53,980 nt of DNA from NBML01 sp029939535. Its GTDB lineage: Bacteria; Desulfobacterota; Desulfobacteria; Desulfobacterales; Desulfobacteraceae. Position numbers and translations under genes: made by a program. The notes below the pieces were generated by a model. The model did not search any database and was not told the DNA's origin. It worked only from the letters and a program-made list of their open reading frames with translations. Each line of letters begins with the position of its first letter. Positions within the stretch are counted from its first letter, which is position 1. Shown here piece by piece: positions 8,947 to 17,080 of the stretch. The stretch covers positions 1-53,980 of the forward strand of contig JAOZST010000002.1 of NCBI GenBank assembly GCA_029939535.1, read 5' to 3'.

Positions 8947-10401
8947 TTATTCTTCCGGCTTTTCTTCCTCTTGACCATCATCACCAGTACCAGCCTCTTC
9001 AAGATCCACAGGATCTTCTGCCCTAGCTTCTTCCTGACCATTGATCTGGGCCTCTGCTTGTTCCTGTTCCTGATCATGTTCCGGTTTTTCCTGCTTCTGC
9101 CTTTCCAACTCCTTACGTTCCTGTTCTTTATGCTCCAGGGTAAGTCGTTCCTGCTCCAGCTGCTCCTGATCCAATATCTGTTTTGATTCCTCAATGACTG
9201 CCTGGGCAGCCTCGGGAGCAATATCCATCACAGAGGCAAGATCCTCAGGACTGGCTTCCAAAATATCCAGCAAAGAAGCATATCCTGATTTAAAAAGGGT
9301 TTCAGCAAGAGACAATCTCACATCGGAAAGTTTCATCAGGCTGTCATAACCCGCCTTTACTTCCCGGCTGTACTCCTCTTCACTGGTCACTTCAAGGTGC
9401 CATCCGGTAATTTCACAGGCAAGGGACACATTCTGACCACCTTTTCCAATGGCGATGGACAAATATTCATCATTGACTATCACCTCCATGGAGTTGTTGT
9501 CCTCATCAATGATAACCCTTGCTATTTCAGCTGGAGACAGTGCATTACAGACAAAACGTGCAATATCCGGACTCCATTGAACAATATCAATTTTTTCACC
9601 CCGAAGTTCTTGAACAATACTCTGTACCCTGTTTCCTTTCATTCCCACACAGGCACCCACAGGGTCAACATCGGAATCAATGGAAGATACAGCAACCTTT
9701 GCCCTGAGACCAGGTACCCTGGCAGCACCCCTGAGGGTTACAATTCCCTCTGCAACTTCCGGAACTTCGGTCTTAAACAATTCAACCAAAAACTCAGGAT
9801 GGGTTCTGGAAAGGATTATCTGTGCCCCTTTTGACTCTTCAAGGACATCCAGTACATAGGCTCGAATCCTATCCCCCCGTTTATAATTTTCCCTTGGCAT
9901 CTGGTCCCTGGGCCTTAGAACTGCTTCAGCCTGACCCAGGTTGACTATGACACTGCCCCGGTCAAATCGTTGAACAATTCCATTGAGAATTTTACCCTTT
10001 TTAGTAATAAAATTTTCATAAACCGCATTTCTTTCTGCTTCCCGCATTTTCTGTATGATCACCTGCTTGGCTGACTGGGCTGCTATGCGGCCAAACTCTT
10101 CTGTGTCAATACGGATACCAAGGGAATCACCTATCTCACAGTCCGGGTCATATTCATACCCGTCATCCAGAGTAAGTTCACTGTCAGGATACTCAACCTC
10201 TTCAACAACTTCCTTAAAATGGAACACTTCAACATCACCGCTTTTCTCGTTATAATGGACTTCAATATCAGCCCTGGGCCCGATTTTTTTTCTGGCAGCA
10301 GATATAATGGCCTCTTTTAATGTAGTTATGAGGACTTCTGCATCAATACCCTTTTCACGGCTTACCTGATCAATTACTCTTTTAATATCTGTAATAAACA
10401 T
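8947..10401 (-). CDS. nusA: transcription termination/antitermination factor NusA
   Basis: RNA polymerase-binding elongation factor acting in pausing, termination and antitermination. 484 aa. Visible domains: the N-terminal RNAP-binding domain (about 1-125), S1 (about 135-200, GIVQRFDRGSVIVNLG), two KH domains (about 230-345, including VGMKGNRVQSIVQEL and AIGKGGQNVSLA), then a short helix-hairpin-helix-like stretch to about 410. The last ~70 residues are an extreme Glu/Gln/Lys-rich tail, probably disordered or coiled coil. It lies 17 bp after rimP and 66 bp before infB, the conserved order; no ylxR-type gene sits between nusA and infB. Confidence 0.97.
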   Translation of the reverse strand: MFITDIKRVIDQVSREKGIDAEVLITTLKEAIISAARKKIGPRADIEVHYNEKSGDVEVFHFKEVVEEVEYPDSELTLDDGYEYDPDCEIGDSLGIRIDTEEFGRIAAQSAKQVIIQKMREAERNAVYENFITKKGKILNGIVQRFDRGSVIVNLGQAEAVLRPRDQMPRENYKRGDRIRAYVLDVLEESKGAQIILSRTHPEFLVELFKTEVPEVAEGIVTLRGAARVPGLRAKVAVSSIDSDVDPVGACVGMKGNRVQSIVQELRGEKIDIVQWSPDIARFVCNALSPAEIARVIIDEDNNSMEVIVNDEYLSIAIGKGGQNVSLACEITGWHLEVTSEEEYSREVKAGYDSLMKLSDVRLSLAETLFKSGYASLLDILEASPEDLASVMDIAPEAAQAVIEESKQILDQEQLEQERLTLEHKEQERKELERQKQEKPEHDQEQEQAEAQINGQEEARAEDPVDLEEAGTGDDGQEEEKPEE

Positions 10402-10418
10402 GTTAAGTGCTCTCCATT

Positions 10419-10889
10419 TTATAAACCTGCAAGTTTGGCTTTGCAGATCATAAGGTCTGCTATTTCAACCTTTTTTCCATCAATTGCAATTACAATGGAA
10501 TCATTATTTGTCTTTTCAAGTATTCCAGTAAATTTCTTCTGGCCTTCAACCAGATCAAGGGTTTCAATTTTGACCCTTTCCCCTGTAAATCTGTGAAAAT
10601 CATCTTTTTTATTCAATGGCCTGTTGGGGCCGGGAGATGAGACTTCAAGTCTATAGCTTCCTATTTCCTCTATTTGCACATCAATTAGATCCCCAAGCTG
10701 CCTGCTGATATAAACACAATCGTCCATTGTAACACCATTGGGTTTGTCCATATAAATACGAACAATTTTTTCCCGGTTGCTGAAGGCATACTCAATATGC
10801 ACAAGTTCAAAATTTTCCGCAAGGCACAGGGGTTCTGCCACAGTTTTAATCCTGTCCACCAGTGTATTGGAATCTTTTGTAAACTCCAT
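10419..10889 (-). CDS. rimP: ribosome maturation factor RimP
   Basis: Needed for 30S assembly. 156 aa. The N-terminal domain carries the RimP pattern (AEPLCLAENFELVHIEY, VRIYMDKPNGVTMDDCVYISRQLGDLID) and the YRLEVSSPGPNRPL signature near residue 85; a C-terminal SH3-like domain follows. It is the first gene of the operon; upstream there is a dispersed repeat and a spacer of about 280 bp to tRNA-Gly. Confidence 0.96.
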   Translation of the reverse strand: MEFTKDSNTLVDRIKTVAEPLCLAENFELVHIEYAFSNREKIVRIYMDKPNGVTMDDCVYISRQLGDLIDVQIEEIGSYRLEVSSPGPNRPLNKKDDFHRFTGERVKIETLDLVEGQKKFTGILEKTNNDSIVIAIDGKKVEIADLMICKAKLAGL

Positions 10890-10909
10890 AAAATTCCCAC
10901 AGCCCTTTT

Positions 10910-10986
10910 AAATTAGTGCGCTATCGCGCTGCTTTTAGCATTTAGCCATTAGCTAACGGCCAAATGCAAATTCCTATACTATTAAA
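10910..10986 (+). repeat. dispersed intergenic hairpin repeat, copy A
   Basis: One of four related sequences in this window. It begins near AATTAG-TGCGCTATCGCG, contains an imperfect palindrome (TTTAGCCATTAG pairing with CTAACGGCCAAA) and ends with AAATTCCTATACTAT. It lies in the leader of rimP. Confidence 0.75.
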
Positions 10987-11005
10987 TTAGCATTTCCATA
11001 AATAC

Positions 11006-11026
11006 AAAAACGGGCATATGCCCGTT
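11006..11026 (-). terminator. candidate terminator for tRNA-Gly
   Basis: AACGGGCATATGCCCGTT is a perfect 18-base palindrome (11009-11026) followed on the minus strand by a T-run. It lies about 145 bases beyond the tRNA-Gly 3' end and upstream of rimP, so it could terminate the tRNA transcript. Confidence 0.6.
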
Positions 11027-11055
11027 CCTAGTACTACATTTTTCAACAAATCCTC

Positions 11056-11087
11056 ACCTGGAATATTTAAGACCTGGAATATTTAAG
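11056..11087. repeat. perfect 16-bp tandem duplication
   Basis: ACCTGGAATATTTAAG occurs twice head to tail with no mismatch, in the rimP/tRNA-Gly spacer. A second, imperfect ~20-bp duplication follows at about 11129-11167 (units beginning CCATTCCCTGTGTCAAA and CCATCCCTGTATCAAA). Confidence 0.9.
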
Positions 11088-11169
11088 GCTCAGATCATAT
11101 CTTCTTTCCATAATAATGGAACATATCCACCATTCCCTGTGTCAAAAAGCCATCCCTGTATCAAAGAGA

Positions 11170-11245
11170 TGGAGCGGGCAACGAGACTCGAACTCGCGAC
11201 ATCAAGCTTGGGAAGCTTGCACTCTACCAGCTGAGTTATACCCGC
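11170..11245 (-). tRNA. tRNA-Gly (anticodon CCC)
   Basis: 76-nt cloverleaf with encoded CCA. The acceptor GCGGGTA pairs with TGCCCGC (one T-G), the D-arm is CTCAGCTGGTAGAG, the anticodon stem CAAGC/GCTTG encloses TTCCCAA, and the T-arm contains GTTCGAGTC. Anticodon CCC reads GGG. A well-formed promoter lies immediately upstream. Confidence 0.95.
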
Positions 11246-11256
11246 ATTGGCGGAAT

Positions 11257-11285
11257 AATATATCAATCACCATCTATTTTGTCAA
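11257..11285 (-). promoter_or_regulatory. sigma70-type promoter of tRNA-Gly
   Basis: On the minus strand, TTGACA (11285-11280) and TATATT (11262-11257) are separated by 17 bp. The -10 box is 11 bases from the tRNA 5' end. Confidence 0.8.
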
Positions 11286-11321
11286 CACCCCATTTCTATG
11301 CCAAATCTCTATGCCACATTT

Positions 11322-13760
11322 CTACTCAGGGAGATCTGCATTAAATTCCTTTAAAATAGTCCGGGACAGGTTGGTGTGTAATTTTTTTATATTTTTTTCA
11401 GTCAAGGTTTTACTAGGAGATCTGTAAACCAGCCTGAAGGACAGGGATTTTTTCCCCTCCTTAAGCGGCTTGCCTTCAAACACGTCAAATAAAAATATAT
11501 CCTCAACAAGGATTTGTTTTTCAGCCACTTTCTTTAATTGTCCAATCATGGAGCCCACTTCAATACTTTGATCCACAATAAAGGTCATGTCCCTTGAAAC
11601 AGAAGGAAAGCGCGGCAAAGGATCGGCCTGGACTGAACCAGGCATCAACTCCTCAAGCATTGCCAGGTCAAAATCAAAGACATAGGCATCCTGCTTTAAA
11701 CCATAATTTTTTAACACCCCGGCATCAATTTTTCCAAGGGAACCCACAACAAGATCTGAAACTTTGACAATGGCTCCAAATCCCATTTCAAAATAGGGAC
11801 AAATGTCATCTTTGATCTTTAAAAACTGGACGTTTCTGATAAACAGTTCATCCAGCAAACCTTCAACCACCCCTTTTAAATCAAAAAAATCAAGGCCTGC
11901 TTTTTTGGAAAACCAGGACTGATCTGAACGATTCCCTGTAATCAGGCCTGCAAGCATCTCTTTTTCCTCGGGCAGATCTCCTTTCTGGGTTGCAAAAAAG
12001 GTCTTTCCGATTTCAAATATTTTTATGGTATCTGTCTGCTGGGAATTATTCCGTTTCATGTTATCAAGAAGTCCTGGGACCAGTGAGGTTCTCAATACAG
12101 ACATCTGATCTGAAATGGGATTTAAAATCCTTTCAACCGCCCTTCTCTTATCGGCTTCAACCAATCTCAAGCGGTCACAGGATTCTTCATGGATAAAATT
12201 ATAATTAATGGCCTCGTAAAAGGAAAAACCAATCATTGCCTGGCGGATTCTTTCCCTGAGCAGAAGCACAGGAGCCAGGGCCTTGCCCCGGGCAGACACC
12301 AGAGGATAGCTGGTCTTAATATTGTTATACCCCCAGAGACGGGCGACCTCTTCGGATAGATCCTCGGGCCGGAGAACATCCACACGAAAAGAAGGGACCT
12401 TGACCTTTAATTGTCTTTCACCTGTTTTTTCAATATCAAATTCAACGGATTCCAGAATCTCCTGGACAACGTCAATGGAAAAGTCAGTTCCCAGCCGGGT
12501 GTTCAGGGCATCAATATTCAGATCAATTTCCACGGAGGCCGATTGCAGAGGGTGTTCATCAATAATATCCCTGGCAATGGAGGCATCACAAACTTCCGCA
12601 ATAAGGGAAACCGCCCGCTTCATTGCATAGACCGTACCCTCAGGATCTATACCCCGTTCAAATCTATGGGAGGCATCTGTTGCTATACCTGTTTTTTTAG
12701 CTGTTCTGCGGATGGAAATTGGATTAAAATATGCACTTTCAATCAAAACCCGGGTGGTAGTATCAGAAATTTCAGAATTTTCACCACCCATGACCCCGGC
12801 CAGAGCTACAGGTCGCTCTCCATCACAGATCATGAGCATTTCAGACTCAAGTTTGTGCTCTTTATTGTCCAGGGTTGTAAAATCAATGGCACTGCCTGCT
12901 CTTTTAACAACAATCTGACCCCTGGCCAGATTATCAAAATCAAAGGCATGGAGCGGCTGTCCTGTTTCCAGCATGACAAAATTAGTAATATCAACGATAT
13001 TGTTAATGGGAGTCAACCCGACAGACTCCAGTTTCTGCCGAAGCCAGAAGGGAGATGGCTCAACTTTGACATCAAAAAGCAGTCCTGCAGAATATCGGGG
13101 ACAAAGGTCAGGGTCCTTAATTTCAACCTTTGCAAAATCATGGATGGACTCCTGGGCCATTTTTTCTTCGGGAAGACTTACCTCTGGAAGTTTTACCATG
13201 CCTCTGGGCTCTGTAAAGGCACCAACTTCCCTTGCCACACCGATCATACTCAGGCAATCAGGCCTGTTGGGAGTCAAATCAATTTCAAAGACTGTGTCAG
13301 TGAGATCAAGGGCTTTTTCCAATGGAGTCCCAGGCAGATGACCTTGTTCAAGATCCATAATCCCGGAAGCATCAGCAGCAAGCCGTAATTCAGACCCGCT
13401 GCAAAGCATTCCATGGGATTTTTCTCCCCTGAGCTTGCTTTTCTTTATTTTAAATTCCCCTGGCAGAACAGCGCCGGGAAGGGCACAGGGAACATACATC
13501 CCCTCCCTCACATTGGGGGCTCCGCAGACAATCTGCACCAGATCGTCCTTGCCTGCATCCACCAGGCAACAGGAAAGCTTATCAGCATTGGGATGCTGTT
13601 TGACCTCATCTATCCTGGCCACCACAACATTATCCAGATAATCATACAGGTTTTCAATGGAATCTACTTCAAGCCCTGCCATGGTGAGTCTGTCAGAAAT
13701 CTCCAAAGGGTCCAGATCAACGGGAATATACTCTTTTAACCAGCTTAAACTGACTTTCAT
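11322..13760 (-). CDS. pheT: phenylalanine--tRNA ligase beta subunit
   Basis: Large subunit of the alpha2-beta2 PheRS, 812 aa, normal for the bacterial form. The N-terminal tRNA-binding/EMAP-like domain is at about 40-150 (VVVARIDEVKQHPNADKLSCC), followed by the B3/B4 editing region (about 210-375, including LTPINNIVDITNFVMLETGQPLHAFD), the B5 domain, the catalytic-like core, and a C-terminal anticodon-binding (FDX-ACB) domain (PRFPSVSRDMTFIVD). It begins 1 bp after pheS. tRNA-Gly lies downstream on the same strand. Confidence 0.98.
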   Translation of the reverse strand: MKVSLSWLKEYIPVDLDPLEISDRLTMAGLEVDSIENLYDYLDNVVVARIDEVKQHPNADKLSCCLVDAGKDDLVQIVCGAPNVREGMYVPCALPGAVLPGEFKIKKSKLRGEKSHGMLCSGSELRLAADASGIMDLEQGHLPGTPLEKALDLTDTVFEIDLTPNRPDCLSMIGVAREVGAFTEPRGMVKLPEVSLPEEKMAQESIHDFAKVEIKDPDLCPRYSAGLLFDVKVEPSPFWLRQKLESVGLTPINNIVDITNFVMLETGQPLHAFDFDNLARGQIVVKRAGSAIDFTTLDNKEHKLESEMLMICDGERPVALAGVMGGENSEISDTTTRVLIESAYFNPISIRRTAKKTGIATDASHRFERGIDPEGTVYAMKRAVSLIAEVCDASIARDIIDEHPLQSASVEIDLNIDALNTRLGTDFSIDVVQEILESVEFDIEKTGERQLKVKVPSFRVDVLRPEDLSEEVARLWGYNNIKTSYPLVSARGKALAPVLLLRERIRQAMIGFSFYEAINYNFIHEESCDRLRLVEADKRRAVERILNPISDQMSVLRTSLVPGLLDNMKRNNSQQTDTIKIFEIGKTFFATQKGDLPEEKEMLAGLITGNRSDQSWFSKKAGLDFFDLKGVVEGLLDELFIRNVQFLKIKDDICPYFEMGFGAIVKVSDLVVGSLGKIDAGVLKNYGLKQDAYVFDFDLAMLEELMPGSVQADPLPRFPSVSRDMTFIVDQSIEVGSMIGQLKKVAEKQILVEDIFLFDVFEGKPLKEGKKSLSFRLVYRSPSKTLTEKNIKKLHTNLSRTILKEFNADLPE

Positions 13761-13761
13761 A

Positions 13762-14769
13762 TTAAAACTGCCCTAGAAAACGCAGGTCGTTTTCATAATA
13801 TTTTCTTATATCATCAATGCCGTACTTGAGCATGGCCATGCGCTCTATGCCTATGCCAAATGCAAACCCGGTATATTTGTCTGTGTCATATCCAACATTT
13901 TCAAACACTGCAGGGTGAACCATTCCAGAACCTAACACCTCAAGCCACCCTGTTTTAGAACAGACACGGCATCCCTTACCTTTGCACATCACGCACCTGA
14001 TATCCACTTCAGCACTGGGCTCGGTAAAGGGAAAAAAACTGGGCCTGAAGCGCAAAGAGGTTTCTTTGTCAAAAAACTGGTGAACAAAGGTAGTTAATAT
14101 CCCCTTTAGATCACCAAAGGAGATTTTTTCATCCACCATAAGCCCTTCCACCTGATGAAACATGGGGGTATGGGTAAGATCTGAATCACAGCGGAACACT
14201 TTACCCGCAGATATAATCCGCACAGGAGGATCTGTTTTTTCCATGGCCCTAGGCTGGGATGGAGAAGTATGGGTTCTTAAAACTATATTTTCCGACACAT
14301 AGAAAGTGTCCTGCATATCCCTGGCTGGATGATATTTTGGAATATTTAATGCTTCAAAATTATAATAATCCGTCTCAACCTCAGGGCCTTCTGCAATGTC
14401 AAAACCCAGCCTCATGAATATACCGCAGATTTCATTTAAAACCTGGGTAATGGGATGAAGACCACCCCTGACAGCCCGTCGGCCCGGCAAAGTCACATCA
14501 ATTCCTGAAAAGCTGTCCGCATTCCTGGTTTCAAAATTTGAAGAAGCCTGTTTAATCAAGGTTTCAATCTTTATCTTCAGCAGATTGGCATTTTGTCCGG
14601 CAAGGGGACGTTCTTCTGCCGAAAGGGATGAAATATTCCTTAAAAATCCCGTTAGCAATCCTTTCCGGCCAAGATACCGGGTTGAAACCAACTCAAGATC
14701 CTCTTTGGATCCGGCTTTTTCAATATTATCAAGGGCCTCTTTTTCAATCTCCGCAATACTCTTTTGCAA
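13762..14769 (-). CDS. pheS: phenylalanine--tRNA ligase alpha subunit
   Basis: Catalytic subunit of PheRS, 335 aa. The N-terminal coiled-coil region (about 1-85) is followed by the class II core with motif 2 (RIISAGKVFRCDSD), HTPMFHQVEGLMVDE, and motif 3 (GFAFGIGIERMAMLKYGI). It is encoded between rplT and pheT, as in many bacteria. The 77-bp spacer to rplT contains short duplicated CAGATTAGTTC units. Confidence 0.98.
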   Translation of the reverse strand: MQKSIAEIEKEALDNIEKAGSKEDLELVSTRYLGRKGLLTGFLRNISSLSAEERPLAGQNANLLKIKIETLIKQASSNFETRNADSFSGIDVTLPGRRAVRGGLHPITQVLNEICGIFMRLGFDIAEGPEVETDYYNFEALNIPKYHPARDMQDTFYVSENIVLRTHTSPSQPRAMEKTDPPVRIISAGKVFRCDSDLTHTPMFHQVEGLMVDEKISFGDLKGILTTFVHQFFDKETSLRFRPSFFPFTEPSAEVDIRCVMCKGKGCRVCSKTGWLEVLGSGMVHPAVFENVGYDTDKYTGFAFGIGIERMAMLKYGIDDIRKYYENDLRFLGQF

Positions 14770-14846
14770 AATCCCCCCAGATTCGTTTAATTCAACTGAC
14801 TTGTTCAGTTACCCAGACTATTATTAATTCAGATTAGTTCGTCAGA

Positions 14847-15200
14847 TTAGTTCAACTGTGCAGTTGCCTGGGATGCCAACTGGGAGAAACCTGAAGGATC
14901 ACAAACTGCAAGATCAGCCAGGACCTTACGATCCAGTTCACAACCTGCCAGCTTAAGACCATTCATGAATTTTGAATAAGAAAGAGAATTCATTCTGGCT
15001 CCTGCATTGATCCTGACGATCCAGAGTTTTCTGAAATCTCTTTTCCGCACACGCCTGTCCCTGTATGCATACATCAATGCCTTATCAACAGCATCTGCTG
15101 CTGTTCTGAATAATTTACTTCTACCGCCCCTGAATCCCTTTGCAAGCTTGAGAACTTTATTTCTACGTCTCCTTGCCTTAAACCCTCTTGTAACTCTCAT
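14847..15200 (-). CDS. rplT: 50S ribosomal protein L20
   Basis: 23S rRNA-binding assembly protein of the large subunit, 117 aa, standard length. The basic N-terminus (TRGFKARRRRNKVLKLAKGFRGGR) and the C-terminal domain (GARMNSLSYSKFMNGLKLAG) are typical. L20 is the usual autogenous repressor of the rpmI-rplT message. The spacer ahead of it contains three 16-bp tandem units. Confidence 0.98.
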   Translation of the reverse strand: MRVTRGFKARRRRNKVLKLAKGFRGGRSKLFRTAADAVDKALMYAYRDRRVRKRDFRKLWIVRINAGARMNSLSYSKFMNGLKLAGCELDRKVLADLAVCDPSGFSQLASQATAQLN

Positions 15201-15216
15201 TTTATCTAACTCCTCG

Positions 15217-15264
15217 CACTTATACTTTAGTGCATTTATACTTTAGTACATCTATGCTTCAGCA
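15217..15264. repeat. three 16-bp tandem units in the rpmI-rplT spacer
   Basis: CACTTATACTTTAGTG, CATTTATACTTTAGTA and CATCTATGCTTCAGCA follow one another without gaps. The first two differ at two positions and the third is more diverged, suggesting stepwise duplication. Confidence 0.85.
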
Positions 15265-15298
15265 CCAGATCACTTTCAGAAAATGACCTGGAAATTAA

Positions 15299-15496
15299 TT
15301 AGCCATTGGGCAACATACGTTTGACAGCTTTCATATTTGAATCGTCAATGATCTGATCCAGACGTAATGAACGTTTTCTTTTGGTGGTTTTTTTTGTCAG
15401 AATATGACTGGCATGGGATTTACGGAATTTAAATTTCCCAGACCCTGTTTTTGTAAACCGCTTTGCGGCTGCTCTGCGTGTTTTAATTTTAGGCAT
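15299..15496 (-). CDS. rpmI: 50S ribosomal protein L35
   Basis: Small basic large-subunit protein, 65 aa. It has the canonical start PKIKTRRAAAKRFTKTGSGK, then SHILTKKTTKRKRSLR, and the C-terminal VKRMLP. It lies between infC and rplT. Confidence 0.98.
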   Translation of the reverse strand: MPKIKTRRAAAKRFTKTGSGKFKFRKSHASHILTKKTTKRKRSLRLDQIIDDSNMKAVKRMLPNG

Positions 15497-15524
15497 TTTA
15501 CCTCTCCTGTATTGCTATTTTACT

Positions 15525-15568
15525 AAAAAAGAGAAGGTGGTATACGACCTAAGGCGTAATATACCACC
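15525..15568 (-). terminator. terminator-like hairpin between infC and rpmI
   Basis: On the minus strand GGTGGTATA and TATACCACC (perfect 9 bp) enclose 15 bases and are followed by TTCTC and six T. It lies after infC and before rpmI. This is where L20-controlled attenuation operates in other bacteria, so it may be a conditional terminator; only the hairpin and T-tract are seen. Confidence 0.6.
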
Positions 15569-15627
15569 ATACATTACTTTATGTATTTAAACTATTGTAC
15601 TAAATTTTTAACCAAGAGGACTAAAGC

Positions 15628-16149
15628 TTATTTGGGTCCAAGCAGCATGGTCATAACCCGGCCTTCAAACTTGGGATTCTGTTCAACCACTGCAAAATCC
15701 TGGGTCAGGCCAATGATTTTTTCCAAAACAGCATTGGCACGATCCCTGAGCATGAATTCCCTGCCCCGGAAGACCAGTGTGATCTTTACCTTATCATTTT
15801 TCCCGAGAAACTTTTCAATATGCCGGACCTTGGTTTCAAGATCATGGTCATCTGTTTTTGGCCGGACCTTTATTTCCTTAATCTGAGAAGTTTTTTGTTT
15901 TCTCTTGGCCTCCTGTTTTTTCTTGGTAAGCTCGTACTTATACTTCCCATGATCCATTATCTTACAGACAGGCGGATTTGCATCCGGAGACACCTCAACC
16001 AGATCAAGGTTCTCATCTCCGGCAATTTTCAATGCCTCTTCAGTGGGCATAACACCTATCTGTTCACCATCAGAACCTATCACACGAACCTCACTGGCCC
16101 TGATCCCCTTATTCACGATCGTCTGATCTTGTCTTCCTCGCTTAGATAT
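15628..16149 (-). CDS. infC: translation initiation factor IF-3
   Basis: Binds 30S subunits and proofreads the initiation codon, 173-175 aa. N-domain (NKGIRASEVRVIGSDGEQIGVMP), lysine-rich linker (YELTKKKQEAKRKQ) and C-domain (IKVRPKTDDHDLETK, KITLVFRGREF) are all present. The first standard in-frame start is a GTG at 16155-16153, but it lies one base after the AGGAGG box. The ATA at 16149-16147 lies seven bases after the box and gives an N-terminus like E. coli IF3, whose own start is AUU. The ATA is therefore preferred; otherwise the gene runs to 16155. Rare starts on infC are part of IF3 autocontrol. Confidence 0.95.
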   Translation of the reverse strand: MSKRGRQDQTIVNKGIRASEVRVIGSDGEQIGVMPTEEALKIAGDENLDLVEVSPDANPPVCKIMDHGKYKYELTKKKQEAKRKQKTSQIKEIKVRPKTDDHDLETKVRHIEKFLGKNDKVKITLVFRGREFMLRDRANAVLEKIIGLTQDFAVVEQNPKFEGRVMTMLLGPK

Positions 16150-16186
16150 TTTCACACCTCCTGCTTAAGTACACTCCAATTCCTCT

Positions 16187-16226
16187 GGTACGCTTTTATC
16201 TAAATTGGTACGCTCTTATCTAATTT
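16187..16226. repeat. 20-bp tandem duplication in the infC leader
   Basis: Two adjacent 20-bp units beginning GGTACGCT differ at two positions (TTTATCTAAATT versus CTTATCTAATTT in their second parts). They lie between the proposed promoter and the infC ribosome-binding site. Confidence 0.85.
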
Positions 16227-16268
16227 GCTACTACCTCTTCTATTTATAAACTTAAGTATAACCCTATG

Positions 16269-16297
16269 ATCATAACGGCTTGACATAAAAAACACAA
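16269..16297 (-). promoter_or_regulatory. candidate promoter of the infC operon
   Basis: On the minus strand TTGTGT (16297-16292) and TATGAT (16274-16269) are 17 bp apart, about 120 bases upstream of infC. The -10 is good and the -35 only partial. Confidence 0.45.
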
Positions 16298-16320
16298 GCA
16301 CTATTTGATATTATAGTTGA

Positions 16321-16833
16321 TTATTCTTTTTGCTCCAGAGTATACGCTTCTAAAAAGCTATGTTTCCAATATAGATTTTTCTCTTTATTAAAAAAATTAT
16401 AAAAAAGATCAAGGCTTTTTTCACGTAATACCCCGGGAATGACCTGAATTTTTGCATCTCTGTACAGCGGTGTCATTGTGGCCAGGTCACAGGAAGTCCC
16501 GCCGCCCATGGGGTCTTCATAGGCAAAAACAATTTTTTTTATGCCTGAAAGAATAATTGCACCAAAACACATGAGACAGGGTTCCATGGTGCAGTAAAGG
16601 ACGGCCTTCCCCGGTTTAAACTCCCTGACGCATGTTTCAAGGGACTTGAGAGCTCTAATTTCCGCATGGTCAATCTCGCTAAAAAAATCTTTGTCAATGC
16701 AGGTTCCCTTCCTCAACCCCCGGGCAATCACCTCCCCCTCCTGAACAATCACACACCCCACAGGAAACTCCCCGTTTTCAAAGGCTGTTTCAGCATGCTG
16801 CAAGGCCAGCTCCATAAAAAGTTCGTGTTCCAA
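16321..16833 (-). CDS. TadA-like nucleoside/tRNA adenosine deaminase
   Basis: Zinc-dependent deaminase of the cytidine-deaminase fold, about 170 aa. The zinc motifs are visible: DHAEIRAL supplies the His and the catalytic Glu, and MEPCLMCFGAII supplies the two Cys. The frame is open upstream to 16980, but family members begin near EHELFMELALQHAETAFENGEFPVG; the TTG at 16833, about 10 bases after GGGGA, fits this, while ATG 16815 is an alternative. It may be the tRNA wobble A34 deaminase TadA or a related guanine/nucleoside deaminase; the C-terminal extension beyond ~140 residues leaves this open. It stands where thrS often precedes infC. Confidence 0.82.
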   Translation of the reverse strand: MEHELFMELALQHAETAFENGEFPVGCVIVQEGEVIARGLRKGTCIDKDFFSEIDHAEIRALKSLETCVREFKPGKAVLYCTMEPCLMCFGAIILSGIKKIVFAYEDPMGGGTSCDLATMTPLYRDAKIQVIPGVLREKSLDLFYNFFNKEKNLYWKHSFLEAYTLEQKE

Positions 16834-16985
16834 AATACATCTTTCCCCTTTTTTAAATATACCCCCCCCTAAAGTCTTACATTTCCATAGACCTTCCACG
16901 GGAGGCAATATAACAATTACGGCAATGACTTGCTTTTTTAAATAATTATTGTAATTAATGGAATCTTTAAAAATATTCAATATTG

Positions 16986-17074
16986 AATTTTAGAGCGCTA
17001 TGGTGCGAGCTTTTAGCCATTAGCTGTTGGCTGTTACCTAAAACCTAACGGCTAAATGTAAATCCCTATACTAT
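16986..17074 (+). repeat. dispersed intergenic hairpin repeat, copy B
   Basis: It begins near GAGCGCTATGGTGCGAGC, has a palindrome TTTAGCCATTAG...CTAACGGCTAAA and ends with AAATCCCTATACTATGAA. It fills the divergent spacer between the deaminase gene and dgt and abuts the dgt start. Confidence 0.75.
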
Positions 17075-17080
17075 GAACTT

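Noticed and set aside
11105..11121. Palindrome TTCCATAATAATGGAA as a terminator
   Set aside because: The stem is short and A/T-rich and no T-run follows; the GC-rich palindrome at 11009-11026 is a better candidate.
12411..13388. Long open frame (325 codons) antisense to pheT
   Set aside because: It is a mirror of the conserved PheT editing region without a ribosome-binding site or family motif.
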